Shown here piece by piece: positions 4,964 to 13,953 of a DNA stretch of 43,633 nucleotides. Each line of letters starts with the position of its first letter. Positions within the stretch are counted from its first letter, which is position 1. The translations under genes and the position numbers were made by a program. The notes under the pieces were generated by a model. The model made no database searches. It was not told the DNA's origin and was given only the letters and a program-made list of their open reading frames with translations. Source of the stretch: Nitrospirales bacterium (GTDB lineage Bacteria; Nitrospirota; Nitrospiria; Nitrospirales; UBA8639); the NCBI GenBank assembly GCA_020027205.1, contig JAHRAQ010000006.1, positions 1 through 43,633 on the forward strand, read 5' to 3'.

Positions 4964-7198
4964 ATGTTGTCCCCCTCACTTGTCCGCATCGGGTTCCTCC
5001 TCGGTGTTCTGCTCCTGACGATTGCCAGGGCGTGGGCCATTTCCCCCGGCATTGTCGGCGCCGGGAGTTCCGCCGCGGTGTGCGCCTCGGCGGACGTGTG
5101 TTTTCAGGATGCCGTGTCGTTTGCCGACGCGCATCCCGGTGACGTGCCGGGGCAGATCGAACGGTTTCTCCGCGTGCGGGAGACGCATCCGGGCACTCCG
5201 TGGGCCGGGCGTGCCGGGTTGCGAACGGGATGGGCCTTGCTCGACCATGATCCGGCCAAGGCTCTGGATTATTTGCGCGCGGCCCGCACGGACTTTCCGC
5301 TTCTGGAAGATTATGCGGCGCTGAAACTCGGGCAGGCCCTGGGGCGTCTGGGGGCCTGGCATGACGCGGCCGTGATGTTTGACGAGGCGTTGGCGTTGTC
5401 CGCGCCGTCCGTCTTGCGCGGCGAGACGTTGTACGAATCCGGTTTTGCCTGGTTTGAGGACGAACAATGCGGCCATGCCGAAGATCGGTTGCGCCGGGCC
5501 GCGTCCCGTCATCCGACGTCTCGCCATGCGCCGCGCGCGCTCCATGTGCGCGCGATTTGCGCCGACCGGCAGCAGCGCGCGAAGGATGCCGTGTGGGCGT
5601 TGCGTGAAATCTGGCGGCGCCATCCCGGCTCTCCCGAATCTCACATCGTCAATGACATCGTGCGGTCCGGCCGGCCGGCGTCGATGCGCTGGGAGCCGTC
5701 GCCGGAGGATTATTTCCGTCGGGCCAAAACATGGTATGACCAAGCGCGTTTCAAGAACGCGATTCGGGATTTGCAGACGTTTGTGGACGGGCGCCCCGGC
5801 CCCGGTCGTGACAAGGGGCTGTTTCAACTGGGCATGGCCCACGTGCGGCTGAAGCAGTATTCGAAGGCCGCGGAGACGTTCCGCCGACTGGCCGGGGCGG
5901 AGTCCGCCTACACCGGCAAAGCGACCGTCTGGCTGGCCAGAGTGTACCTGCGGCGGGATCAGGGCCGGCAACTGCTGGCGTTGCGCAACGCGGAGACGCC
6001 GGCGTTGCGTGTGAAAGACCGGGAGCAGATCCGCTGGTTGAGCGGCGTGTGGGCGGAAGATCACGACCACGTTCAGGACGCGCTCGCCGCCTATGACCGC
6101 GTCGCACAGACGGCCGGCCTGCCCGATGTGCGGCGGCGCGCCCTGTGGCGCGCGGGATGGCTGCGGTATCAACAGGGTGACTGGGACGACGCGCGCGACC
6201 GCTTTCACACGTTGGCGTCCACGGCGAAGGACCGCGACTGGCGGCGGCGGGCGAGATACTGGCACGCGCGCGCGCTTGAACGGATGGGACGGGAGGAGGA
6301 GGCGCAAACGGGGTATCGGCGCGTCGCCGCCGAGTGGCCCATGACCTACTACGGGCAATTATCGCAGGCGCGTCTCCGGCATCCGGTCAACGTGGAAGAG
6401 AATCAACGCGCGTCATGGACGGCGGAGGCCATGGCCCTGCCCGCGTCGTCCGCGTTCCTGGCCAACGCGCATATCCAAAAGGCCGACGCCCTGTCGCTGA
6501 TGGGCCTGTGCGAGGAAGCCGTCGGGGAATTACGGGCGGTCGGGACGCGCGATGACGGGGCGCCCCGGAGCGTCTATGCCGTCGCGCAACGGCTGATGGA
6601 GTGCGGCGCCCATGACGCCGCCATCCTGACCGCCATACGGAACTTTCGGGACGTCCTGCGGCGTCACCGGGCGCCGTCCGATTCGCCCCTGTGGCGGGCG
6701 GCGTATCCGGCGGGCTATCTAAAGGCGATACGGGACGCGGCGGCGCCGCATGTGGACCCCATGCTCGTCGCGGGGCTGATCCGCGAGGAAAGTTTGTACG
6801 ATCCCAAAGCGTTGTCGCCCGTGGGCGCCGTGGGGCTGATGCAACTGATGCCGAAGACCGCGAACCGCGTCGCGCGCCGCCTGGGGCTTGGGGCCGTGGA
6901 CCGGGAGGCGCTGTTCGGTGGCGCGTTGAACGTGCGGCTGGGGACTTCCCACGTCGGCGAATTGCTGGAGCGTTATCAGGGCAATCCGCTGTTCGCCATC
7001 GCGGCGTATAACGCCGGCCCCGTGGCCGCGCAACGGTGGATTGACAAGTTCGGCGACCGGGACCCGGATGAGTTTGTCGAACTCATTTCCTACAAGGAAA
7101 CCCGCCGTTACGCGAAACGGGTCATCACAAGTTATCGTGTCTACCGCTACCTGTATGCCACACCATGTAGTGCTTTTCGTCTTGACAGGGCTTGTTGA
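4964..7198 (+). CDS. slt: Slt-type soluble lytic murein transglycosylase with TPR-like N-terminus
   Basis: 744 residues from ATG at 4964. The longer open frame from 4904 overlaps the tRNA and is rejected. A signal peptide (residues 1-25, ending ARAWA) indicates export to the periplasm. Residues about 30-570 form helical TPR/superhelical repeats (many A-x-Y/W pairs, for example YDQARFKNAI and YWHARALERMG), like the U-shaped domain of E. coli Slt70. The C-terminal SLT domain carries the catalytic Glu609 in REESLYDP, the GLMQLMPKTA motif and AAYNAGP near residue 680. It cleaves the MurNAc-GlcNAc bond with formation of 1,6-anhydro-MurNAc. Its place next to zapB/zapA and upstream of the dcw cluster fits a role in wall turnover during division. 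Confidence 0.93.
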   Translation: MLSPSLVRIGFLLGVLLLTIARAWAISPGIVGAGSSAAVCASADVCFQDAVSFADAHPGDVPGQIERFLRVRETHPGTPWAGRAGLRTGWALLDHDPAKALDYLRAARTDFPLLEDYAALKLGQALGRLGAWHDAAVMFDEALALSAPSVLRGETLYESGFAWFEDEQCGHAEDRLRRAASRHPTSRHAPRALHVRAICADRQQRAKDAVWALREIWRRHPGSPESHIVNDIVRSGRPASMRWEPSPEDYFRRAKTWYDQARFKNAIRDLQTFVDGRPGPGRDKGLFQLGMAHVRLKQYSKAAETFRRLAGAESAYTGKATVWLARVYLRRDQGRQLLALRNAETPALRVKDREQIRWLSGVWAEDHDHVQDALAAYDRVAQTAGLPDVRRRALWRAGWLRYQQGDWDDARDRFHTLASTAKDRDWRRRARYWHARALERMGREEEAQTGYRRVAAEWPMTYYGQLSQARLRHPVNVEENQRASWTAEAMALPASSAFLANAHIQKADALSLMGLCEEAVGELRAVGTRDDGAPRSVYAVAQRLMECGAHDAAILTAIRNFRDVLRRHRAPSDSPLWRAAYPAGYLKAIRDAAAPHVDPMLVAGLIREESLYDPKALSPVGAVGLMQLMPKTANRVARRLGLGAVDREALFGGALNVRLGTSHVGELLERYQGNPLFAIAAYNAGPVAAQRWIDKFGDRDPDEFVELISYKETRRYAKRVITSYRVYRYLYATPCSAFRLDRAC

Positions 7199-7210
7199 AG
7201 GCGGTACGCT
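7182..7210 (+). promoter_or_regulatory. Promoter for zapB-zapA inside the 3' end of slt
   Basis: TTGACA (7182-7187), 17-bp spacer, TACGCT (7205-7210). The -35 lies in the last codons of slt, so the division genes have their own start about 60 nt upstream of zapB. Confidence 0.6.
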
Positions 7211-7276
7211 GGCACCGTGGGCCGGGGTCGCAGGGGAGTGGCGGATGGCGCCGTTTTTGAGGGGGATTCATCCTCA

Positions 7277-7537
7277 ATGAGTTTTGACAAAATGGATGCC
7301 TTGGAGGTGCGCGTGCGGCGGCTGGTGGACCGGGTTCAGGACATGCAGCAGGCCAATACCTCGCTGCGGCAGGAGTTGAGTTTGGCGAAGAAGGAATTGT
7401 CAAAGCGCGGACCCGCGCCCCGGGGATGGGAGTTGGAGCGGGAGCAGATTAAATCGCGCATTGAAAAAGTGATCGGCGAACTGGACAGTCTGGAGTCCGC
7501 CGACCGGGAAGAAGTGGCCGATGGCAAAACCCATTGA
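7277..7537 (+). CDS. zapB: ZapB-like coiled-coil cell-division protein
   Basis: 86 residues from the ATG at 7277 (MSFDKMDALEVRVRRLV). The sequence is almost entirely a heptad-rich coiled coil (MDALEVRVRRLVDRVQDMQ...LRQELSLAKKEL, then a second helix after a Pro-rich turn). ZapB-type proteins bind ZapA and stabilise the Z-ring. The assignment rests on size, coiled-coil character and the overlap with zapA, since coiled coils have little family-specific sequence. The alternative upstream start at 7217 adds a Gly-rich stretch overlapping the promoter and is less likely. The last 17 nt overlap the start of zapA, suggesting coupled translation. Confidence 0.7.
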   Translation: MSFDKMDALEVRVRRLVDRVQDMQQANTSLRQELSLAKKELSKRGPAPRGWELEREQIKSRIEKVIGELDSLESADREEVADGKTH

Positions 7538-7817
7538 AGTTGACGTGTACGGCCATAAACTGGCCTTGCAGCCCACCGACGACGAGGGGTACGCGCAGGA
7601 GTTGGCCCTGTATGTGGACGGGCAGATGCAGACCATCGCGCAGGGCCTGACGCGGTCCGCGCCCGCGACGGTGGCTATTCTGGCCGCCATGAATATCGCG
7701 GATCAGTTGTTTCGACAGGAACGCCGCCGGCAGGCGGATGAGGCGGAAATCGAACGCCGGGCCGAGGGCCTGCTGGAGTGCATCGGGTCCCGCCTGGGGG
7801 CCGATGATGCGGCGTAG
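7521..7817 (+). CDS. zapA: Cell division protein ZapA
   Basis: 98 residues. The N-terminal MAKPIEVDVYGHKLALQP followed by DDEGYAQELALYVDGQMQ matches the ZapA head domain (I-x-V-x-I-x-G-x-x-Y...). The middle PATVAILAAMNIADQLFR and the charged C-terminal helix (RQERRRQADEAEIERRAE) match the coiled-coil dimerisation tail. ZapA crosslinks FtsZ filaments at midcell. It overlaps zapB by 17 nt, forming a small operon from the promoter at 7182. The zapA-rny proximity recalls genomes in which the 6S RNA gene sits next to zapA. Confidence 0.9.
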   Translation: MAKPIEVDVYGHKLALQPTDDEGYAQELALYVDGQMQTIAQGLTRSAPATVAILAAMNIADQLFRQERRRQADEAEIERRAEGLLECIGSRLGADDAA

Positions 7818-8501
7818 GGCCGCGCGCCACGGCGCAGGGTCGTTTGCCACGGCGGGGGTCGTTCGGGTTTGCGCGGTGGTCGGTTGTCGGGTACCATGTG
7901 GTACGCAGGGGCGCGTTTCGTTTCAGAAGACGCGGTAGCCTTGCGCGAGAGGAAGCGAGAGACATTCGGTACACAACAGGAAGACATGAGAGAGTCGCGG
8001 TGCATGAACAGGAATGACGTCGGGTTTTGGGAGAAATGTCACGGTGTGGTCACATGCCACGCGGGACGGTGTGCGGGGTGAGCAAGGCGTGGCCGGCGTG
8101 CCGGCCCGGCTGATACGCGCACGGTGAGGCCGTCGCCCCCGCGGTGAAGCCGCTGCACGGTGGAGCCGTTGTTGAGGGGGGGCCGTGGTTTGCAACAGGG
8201 CGTGTCCCGTATCGGAGGCGGTCTCGTGGCGGATCGAATATTCCCGGCAGGAAGTCGAACCGTCGGCGGCGGTCGCGCGCGGTCTTGCGTGGCGGGCGTC
8301 GCGCCCCGTTCTCTCCCGGCGTAACCCACGGCGCCGTTCCCGGCCCGTGGTGTCCCGTCCTTTCATGGCCTGCCGTGTCGGTCCTGTCGTGCTCTTCGTT
8401 CCCTCGCGCGCCGGTTCATCGTGACCGCGTGTCTTCGTTGCGGGCGCTCCTCTTGACAAGCCTCGTGCCGGGTCATCCGGCGCGAGAACGCGGAAAAGGG
8501 G
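7818..8501 (+). other. 684-bp gap between zapA and rny without a convincing protein gene; possible 6S/other RNA locus
   Basis: Open frames here are short, Arg/Pro-rich and present on both strands as high-GC noise. The segment 7904-8090 is visibly less GC-rich and more A-rich than its surroundings and follows a promoter-like pair at 7869-7897. Position after zapA is the usual neighbourhood of ssrS (6S RNA), but I could not fold a clear closing stem with a central bubble by eye, so the RNA is only a suggestion. The second half holds GC-rich inverted repeats such as GCCGGCGTGCCGGC. Confidence 0.3.
7869..7897 (+). promoter_or_regulatory. Candidate promoter in the zapA-rny gap
   Basis: TTGCGC (7869-7874), 17-bp spacer, TACCAT (7892-7897). 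No start codon with a ribosome-binding site follows, so it would drive a non-coding transcript or a very long rny leader. Confidence 0.35.
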
Positions 8502-10079
8502 GTGACGGCCATTTTAACGGATCTCATAACATTGATGGGCGTCGGCGGTCTCGGTCTTGGGGCGGGCTTTGCGGCGGACCGGGCGATTCGGCGCCTGCGC
8601 GGGATCGCGCAACGCCGTGACACGGAAACCCATGTTCAGCAGTTAGTCCGGTCCGCGCAGCGCGAAGCCGAGCAACTGGTGAAGGAAGCGAAGATCGAAG
8701 CGAAAGACGTCTTGTTCCAGGCCAAAATGGAACGCGACGGGAAAGAGAAGGAAAAACGTGGCGCCTTGCAGGATCTGGAAAAGCGGTTGGGACAGCGCGC
8801 GGACGAGTTGGAGAAAAAGTCGTCGCAGTGCGAGCGCCGCGAGGAGGACTGCCGCAGGCGGGATGCGGCCCTGTCGCAGCGCACGGAGGTGTTGCAGAAG
8901 AAAGAGCATGCCTGCGAACAGGCCACGCGGGATCATGTGGCGGCGTTGGAGAGCGTGGCCGGGCTGACCACGGAGGAAGGCAAGCGGCACCTGTTGGCCG
9001 AAATCGAAAGCGAGGTGCGGTTGGAAGCCACGGGGCTGACGAAACGGATTCTCGATGAGGCGAAGGAAAACGCCGACCGGGACGCGCGGCAAATCGTGAC
9101 CAACTCGATTCAACGCATTACCCGTGATTACGTCAATGAAGCCACCATCTCGGTGGTGCCGCTGGCGAATGAAGGCATGAAAGGCCGCATCATCGGGCGG
9201 GAGGGCCGGAACATTCGGGCGTTGGAAGCGTCCACGGGCGTGGATTTGATCGTGGACGAAACCCCGGAAGCGGTGATTGTGTCCGGGTTTGATCCCCTGC
9301 GGCGGGAGATCGCCAAGGTGGCGCTCGAGCGGCTGATGCAGGACGGACGCATCCACCCGACCCGCATCGAAGAAGTGGTCGAAAAAGTGAAGGGCGACGT
9401 GGAGAAGTTGATGCGGGAAGAAGCCGAAAAAGTGATTTTCGAAGTGGGCCTGTCGGACTTTCATCCGGAGATTGTGAAACTCCTGGGCCGGTTGAGATAC
9501 CGGACCAGTTACGGACAGAACAATTTGTACCATGCCCGCGAGGCGGCGTACATCTGCGGCATGATGGCGTCGGAACTGGGCCTGGACCTGAAGTTGGCCA
9601 AGCGCGGCGCGTTGCTGCATGACATCGGCAAAGTGGTGAGTCATCAGGAAGAAGGCACCCATGCCATGCTGGGCGCGGAAATCGCGAAGAAATACGGCGA
9701 GTCAGAAAAAGTCGTGAACGCCATTGCCGCGCACCACGAACAGGTGGAACCGCTGTGCCCGGAAGCCGTGCTGGTCGCGGCGGCCGAGGCCCTGTCGGCC
9801 GCGCGGCCCGGCGCCCGGCGCGAAGCGCTGGAAGCCTACGTGAAGCGGTTGGAAAAATTGGAGAGTCTGGCCGTGGGCTATGACGGGGTGGAAAAAGCCT
9901 ACGCCATTCAGGCGGGCCGGGAAGTGCGCGTGATTGTGCGGCACGAAGCCATTTCCGACAACGACGCCCTGCGGTTGTCGCGCGACCTGTCCAAAAAAAT
10001 TGAGCAGGAAATGACGTATCCGGGCCAGATTAAAATCACGGTGATTCGGGAAAGCCGGTTCACCGAGTTTGCCCGGTAG
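8502..10079 (+). CDS. rny: Ribonuclease Y
   Basis: 525 residues from GTG at 8502, preceded by AAAAGGGG. The order is typical of the family: N-terminal membrane anchor (about 1-25), a long charged coiled coil (about 40-190), a KH domain containing GRIIGREGRNIRALE, and an HD phosphohydrolase domain with the metal-binding LLHDIGK (His373-Asp374) and IAAHHEQ. RNase Y is a membrane-bound endoribonuclease that starts mRNA decay; its presence suggests RNase Y rather than RNase E leads turnover here. The last 10 codons are GQIKITVIRE..., as in the family. The stop at 10077-10079 is followed 25 nt later by ymdB, the usual partner. Confidence 0.97.
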   Translation: MTAILTDLITLMGVGGLGLGAGFAADRAIRRLRGIAQRRDTETHVQQLVRSAQREAEQLVKEAKIEAKDVLFQAKMERDGKEKEKRGALQDLEKRLGQRADELEKKSSQCERREEDCRRRDAALSQRTEVLQKKEHACEQATRDHVAALESVAGLTTEEGKRHLLAEIESEVRLEATGLTKRILDEAKENADRDARQIVTNSIQRITRDYVNEATISVVPLANEGMKGRIIGREGRNIRALEASTGVDLIVDETPEAVIVSGFDPLRREIAKVALERLMQDGRIHPTRIEEVVEKVKGDVEKLMREEAEKVIFEVGLSDFHPEIVKLLGRLRYRTSYGQNNLYHAREAAYICGMMASELGLDLKLAKRGALLHDIGKVVSHQEEGTHAMLGAEIAKKYGESEKVVNAIAAHHEQVEPLCPEAVLVAAAEALSAARPGARREALEAYVKRLEKLESLAVGYDGVEKAYAIQAGREVRVIVRHEAISDNDALRLSRDLSKKIEQEMTYPGQIKITVIRESRFTEFAR

Positions 10080-10104
10080 GGGCAACGGACGCGGGAGGGC
10101 GGTT

Positions 10105-10884
10105 GTGGTCGTGTTGTTTATCGGTGATATTGTCGGAGAGCCGGGGCGGCGGATTATCGCCGGCGCCGTACAGAAAGTCATCGAACGCCACCATGTCGAT
10201 CTGGTGATCGGGAACGGCGAAAACGCGGCCGGGGGATTCGGCCTGACGCCGGATTTGGCCGACGATCTCTTTGACCTCGGGTTGTCGGCGATTACGACGG
10301 GCAACCATGCCTGGGACAAAAAAGAAATGGTGGCGCATATTCGCAACGAGCCTCGCATCGTGCGCCCGGCCAATTACCCGGACGGCGCGCCCGGCCAGGG
10401 GTCGTTTCTCATCGACCGGCCCGACGGCGGGAAAGTGGCCGTGATCCAACTCATGGGGCGGGCGTTTATGCCGACGCTGGACTGCCCGTTTCAGGTGGCG
10501 CGGCGGGAGATTCCCAAACTGCGGTCGCAGACGCCGTGCATTATCGTGGACATGCACGCGGAAACCACGTCGGAGAAGATGGCCATGGGGCATTTTCTGG
10601 ACGGCCAGGTGACCGCGGTCGTGGGCACGCATACCCACGTGCAAACCGCGGATGAACAGATTCTGCCCAAAGGGACGGCCTATTTGACGGATATCGGGAT
10701 GACCGGCCCCGTCAATTCCGTCATCGGGTTTAAAAAGGAACTGGTGATCGAAAAGTTTCTCTCGCAGATGCCCCGGCGGTTTGAAGTGGCGTCGGGGCCG
10801 GCGGTGCTGGGCGCGGCCGTGATTGAATTCAATCCCGCGACCGGCGCCGCCTCCGGGATTCAACGCGTTCGACTCATCGACTGA
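10105..10884 (+). CDS. ymdB: YmdB-family metallophosphoesterase (2',3'-cyclic nucleotide phosphodiesterase)
   Basis: About 259 residues from GTG at 10105, which sits 5 nt after GGGAGGG. The open frame extends to 10069, overlapping rny, but the conserved sequence only begins at VVVLFIGDIVGEPGR. Dimetal-site motifs are all present: GDIVG, NGENAAGG, TGNHAWDK, DMHAETTSEK and GTHTHVQTAD. B. subtilis YmdB hydrolyses 2',3'-cNMPs and affects biofilm and motility gene expression; its gene is next to rny there as well. A Val codon run (GTT GTG GTC GTG) means the start could be 10105 or 10111. Confidence 0.92.
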   Translation: MVVLFIGDIVGEPGRRIIAGAVQKVIERHHVDLVIGNGENAAGGFGLTPDLADDLFDLGLSAITTGNHAWDKKEMVAHIRNEPRIVRPANYPDGAPGQGSFLIDRPDGGKVAVIQLMGRAFMPTLDCPFQVARREIPKLRSQTPCIIVDMHAETTSEKMAMGHFLDGQVTAVVGTHTHVQTADEQILPKGTAYLTDIGMTGPVNSVIGFKKELVIEKFLSQMPRRFEVASGPAVLGAAVIEFNPATGAASGIQRVRLID

Positions 10885-10893
10885 CACCGGCTC

Positions 10894-12285
10894 ATGGCAC
10901 GCGCCTCGTCCACGTCCGCCGCCACGCCGGCGGTGTTCACGGTGACTCAACTCATGGCGGGGATTCGCGCGACACTCGAAGGCGTGTTCCCGGAGGTCTG
11001 GGTCGAGGGGGAGATTTCCAATCTGCGCGCGCCCGCGTCGGGGCACGTCTATTTTTCGCTCAAGGACGAGGCCAGTCAAATCCGCGCGGTGGCGTTTCGC
11101 CGCGTCGCCGCGTCGCTGCCGTTTGCTCCGGAAGACGGCCTCATGGTGCTCGCGAAGGGGCGCGTGAGCGCCTATGATCCGCGAGGCGACGCGCAACTTC
11201 TCATCGAGTCGCTCGAACCCAGAGGTGCCGGCGCGCTGCAGGTCGCCTTTGAACAACTCAAGGCCAGACTCCACCGGGAAGGGTTGTTTGATCCCGCGCG
11301 CAAACGCGCCCTGCCGTTTTTTCCCCGCCACGTCGGCGTGATCACGTCACGAACGGGCGCCGCGTGGCATGATATTGTGACCGTGGTGCGTCGACGGTGC
11401 CCCCTGATCGGCCTCCGGCTGTTTCCCGTGCCCGTGCAGGGGCCGGGGGCCGCCCGGCGGATTGTGGAGGCCGTCAGGCTGGCCAATCGGCGCACCGATC
11501 TTGAAGCGCTCATTGTCGGGCGCGGCGGCGGGTCCTGGGAAGATCTGTGGAGTTTCAACGACGAGGCGGTGGTGCGCGCCATTGCCGGCTCCCGCCTGCC
11601 GGTCGTGTCGGCGGTGGGGCATGAAATTGACGTGACCTTGTCCGACCTGGCCGCGGATTACCGGGCGCCCACGCCCTCGGCGGCGGCGGAAGCCGTCTCG
11701 CCCGTCCTGGCGGACATGCGGGACGGGGTGCGCGCGCGGCGCCTGCGGCTGGCGCGGGCCATGCGGCGGGTGCTGGCGCCGCACGGGCAGCGGGTCGAGC
11801 GGGTCTGTCGGGCGCTGCCCGATCTGACGCACATCGTCCGGCGCCGGATGCAGCGGGTTGACGAATGCCGGTCTCGTCTGGGTCGAAGTTTGCGCGCGGT
11901 CGTGGCCGTGACGCGGCCGAAACTGCTCGCCGTGTCCGCCGGGCTGACCGGCGCGGCCCTGGGATTGTCGCGGCAACGGGCGCGGCTGCTGGTGCCGCCG
12001 CTGCGTCAACGGCTCTTTCGCGCCATGCCGGGCGTGATCACGCGCCACACACATCGCGTGCGCGCGGCGGCCGGCACGCTGCACACGCTCAGCCCGCTGG
12101 CGATTGTCTCGCGCGGCTACGGCATCATCGAAACCAGCCCCGGCGGCGTGCCGGTGACCGATGCGCGCGCCGTCGAGGTCGGCGACCGCATTCGGGTCCT
12201 GCTGGCGAAAGGCCGGCTGTCATGTCTGATCGAAGACATGGACCGGACGTCGTCAATCTTGACCTCACGGGACCACGGCGTATAA
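10894..12285 (+). CDS. xseA: Exodeoxyribonuclease VII large subunit
   Basis: 463 residues. The N-terminal OB-fold is recognisable in FTVTQLMAGIRATLEG and VWVEGEISNLR...SGHVYFSLKD. The catalytic domain follows, with GVITSRTGAAWHDI, RGGGSWEDLWSFNDE and PVVSAVGHEIDVTL...RAPTPSAAAE. After about residue 270 a long helical arm is followed by the C-terminal HTLSPLAIVSRGYGI motif. Together with XseB it degrades single-stranded DNA in both directions. xseB follows 28 nt downstream, the conserved pairing. Confidence 0.97.
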   Translation: MARASSTSAATPAVFTVTQLMAGIRATLEGVFPEVWVEGEISNLRAPASGHVYFSLKDEASQIRAVAFRRVAASLPFAPEDGLMVLAKGRVSAYDPRGDAQLLIESLEPRGAGALQVAFEQLKARLHREGLFDPARKRALPFFPRHVGVITSRTGAAWHDIVTVVRRRCPLIGLRLFPVPVQGPGAARRIVEAVRLANRRTDLEALIVGRGGGSWEDLWSFNDEAVVRAIAGSRLPVVSAVGHEIDVTLSDLAADYRAPTPSAAAEAVSPVLADMRDGVRARRLRLARAMRRVLAPHGQRVERVCRALPDLTHIVRRRMQRVDECRSRLGRSLRAVVAVTRPKLLAVSAGLTGAALGLSRQRARLLVPPLRQRLFRAMPGVITRHTHRVRAAAGTLHTLSPLAIVSRGYGIIETSPGGVPVTDARAVEVGDRIRVLLAKGRLSCLIEDMDRTSSILTSRDHGV

Positions 12286-12313
12286 TGACCGTCCTGTCGG
12301 CGGAGGGCGCTCC

Positions 12314-12568
12314 ATGGCAACCGTAAAATTCGAAGATGCCTTGTCCAGACTCGAGACCATCGTGACCGAGTTGGAACAAGGCGACCTGTCGCTGCATGAG
12401 TCCCTGAAGATTTTCGAAGAGGGAATCAAACTCTCCAAAAGTTGCCTCAAGATGCTGGACGACGCGGAACGGAAGGTGGCCATTCTGGTGCAGGACACCA
12501 ACGGGCAAAAGCGGTTGGAAGCGTATTCCGTCGATGAAGACGCCGGTGAACCCCATCTGTCCGCGTGA
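12314..12568 (+). CDS. xseB: Exodeoxyribonuclease VII small subunit
   Basis: 84 residues, the normal length. Motifs: KFEDALSRLETIVTELEQGDLSLHESLKIFEEGIKL and LDDAERKV are diagnostic. It binds the helical arm of XseA. GGAGGGC precedes the ATG by 5 nt. Confidence 0.97.
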   Translation: MATVKFEDALSRLETIVTELEQGDLSLHESLKIFEEGIKLSKSCLKMLDDAERKVAILVQDTNGQKRLEAYSVDEDAGEPHLSA

Positions 12569-12580
12569 GTTGCCGGCGCG

Positions 12581-13408
12581 TTGTCCCGTCGTGCCCGGCG
12601 GCGCTTCCCCGCCGGAGACGGCCTCCCGCCCTTGACGCCGCCGCGTTCCGCCGTTCACAGACAACGACTTGACGACGCGCTGGTTCGGCGCCGCTTCGCC
12701 GCGAGCCGGGAACAGGCGCAGCGGATGGTGCTGGCGGGCCTGGTCAAAGTCGACGGGCGCCGCGTGGACAAGCGGGCCGCGCTCGTGGCCCCGCACGCGG
12801 TCATCGACGTCGACGGCCCCGCGAGTGTGTTTGTCGGCCGCGGCGGCGACAAACTGACGGCGGCGCTCGACGCCTTTGCCCCGGACGTGGCGGGCGTGAC
12901 GGCGCTGGACGTCGGCGCGTCCACGGGCGGATTCACGGATTGCCTTCTGCGGCGCGGCGCCCGGCGGGTCTATGCCGTGGACGTCGGGTACGGACAACTG
13001 GCCTGGACGCTTCGAAACGACGCGCGCGTCGTCGTGCTCGAACGATGCAACATTCGCCGCCTTGACCCCGCCGCCGTGGCCGACCCCGTTCATCTGGCCG
13101 TGATCGACGTCTCGTTCATTTCGCTCCGCCTGGTGCTGCCCTGCGTGGTGCCGTTGCTGGCGTCCGGGGCGACGGTGCTTGCCCTGGTCAAACCGCAATT
13201 TGAAGTCGGCGTGAAACAGGTGGGGCGGGGCGGCGTGGTGCGGGACGAGGCGTTGCGGCGGGACGCGGCGCAGCGGATTCGCGACGCGGGCGAACGCCTG
13301 GGCCTGGCCTGCCTGGGCAGTCTTGATTCTCCCCTGCCGGGGAAAAAAGGGAATCGCGAAATTTTTCTGGGTCTGCGGTGGACGGGGTCGACCGGCCGCG
13401 CTTCGTGA
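12581..13408 (+). CDS. tlyA: TlyA-family rRNA 2'-O-methyltransferase / hemolysin A homologue
   Basis: Up to 275 residues. The family begins at QRLDDALVRRRFAASREQAQRM (an S4 RNA-binding domain) and continues with an FtsJ/RrmJ-like methyltransferase: SAM motif LDVGASTGGFTDCLL, VYAVDVGYGQLAW, VIDVSFISLRLVLP and LVKPQFEVG. Mycobacterial TlyA methylates C1409 of 16S and C1920 of 23S rRNA and determines capreomycin sensitivity; the exact target here is unknown. The start is uncertain: TTG at 12581 is the longest, TTG at 12632 fits the family length better and has GGAGA upstream. It follows xseB by 12 nt and may be in the same operon. Confidence 0.9.
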   Translation: MSRRARRRFPAGDGLPPLTPPRSAVHRQRLDDALVRRRFAASREQAQRMVLAGLVKVDGRRVDKRAALVAPHAVIDVDGPASVFVGRGGDKLTAALDAFAPDVAGVTALDVGASTGGFTDCLLRRGARRVYAVDVGYGQLAWTLRNDARVVVLERCNIRRLDPAAVADPVHLAVIDVSFISLRLVLPCVVPLLASGATVLALVKPQFEVGVKQVGRGGVVRDEALRRDAAQRIRDAGERLGLACLGSLDSPLPGKKGNREIFLGLRWTGSTGRAS

Positions 13409-13441
13409 AGACACTCCGCCGGCGTCGCGCGGAAATTCAGG

Positions 13442-13762
13442 TCAGTATCGCGGCACCGACGGGTCGATTTCCACGGACCAGGCGTCAATGCCGCCGACCA
13501 GGTTTTTGACGTCGGCAAACCCCTGTTGCAGCAGAAACCCCGTGGCATCGGCGCTGCGCATCCCTTTATGGCAGAGGGCCACGATTTCCTCGGCGGGGTT
13601 CAACTGCTTGAGCGAATCCGGCAAGGTGCCCAGGGGAATCAGCGTCGCCCCTTCGATTTTGGCCAGCGAAAACTCGTGCGGTTCCCGCACGTCCAGCAGG
13701 AAGATCTTGTCACCGTTGTCCATGCGAGTTTTCAGTTCCCGAACGGTGATGGTGTGATTCAT
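13442..13762 (-). CDS. Single-domain rhodanese-like protein
   Basis: 106 residues from ATG at 13762, preceded by GGGAGGG; the open frame reaches 13798 but that extension lacks a ribosome-binding site. One rhodanese domain: TVRELKTRMDNGDKIFLLDVREPHEF, then the active-site loop CHKGMRS with the persulfide-forming Cys, then GFADVKNLVGGIDAWSVEIDP. Such small rhodaneses (GlpE-like) move sulfane sulfur between thiols; the acceptor is unknown. It is convergent with tlyA and separates the rny/xse operon from the dcw promoter. Confidence 0.93.
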   Translation of the reverse strand: MNHTITVRELKTRMDNGDKIFLLDVREPHEFSLAKIEGATLIPLGTLPDSLKQLNPAEEIVALCHKGMRSADATGFLLQQGFADVKNLVGGIDAWSVEIDPSVPRY

Positions 13763-13883
13763 GGTGCGGCCCTCCCGTGAGAACGGCATGATAGCCACGG
13801 CGTTGAGGCGCTGTCAACGCTGCTGGTTGCGGGGCGTGTCTCCGTTTGAAGTCGGTCTGCCGCACCCGCGTCCTTGGTCCCCT

Positions 13884-13919
13884 CCGTCATTCCCGACATT
13901 TTTAATCGGGAATCCATCC
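13884..13919 (-). repeat. 36-bp palindromic repeat copy
   Basis: Minus-oriented copy of the core GGATGGATTCCCGA...TCGGGAATGACGG with an AT-rich 9-nt loop. First of a cluster in the 13763-14310 gap, which otherwise holds no gene I can support. Confidence 0.85.
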
Positions 13920-13953
13920 TTCAGTTTCTTCATTCCGTCTATTAACATCTTTC

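Noticed and set aside
8453..8481. TTGACA upstream of rny as a promoter
   Set aside because: No acceptable -10 hexamer at 16-18 bp; the sequence there is GC-rich.
7818..8620. Arg/Pro-rich ORFs on both strands in the zapA-rny gap
   Set aside because: Composition typical of out-of-frame high-GC DNA, no ribosome-binding sites and no recognisable domains.
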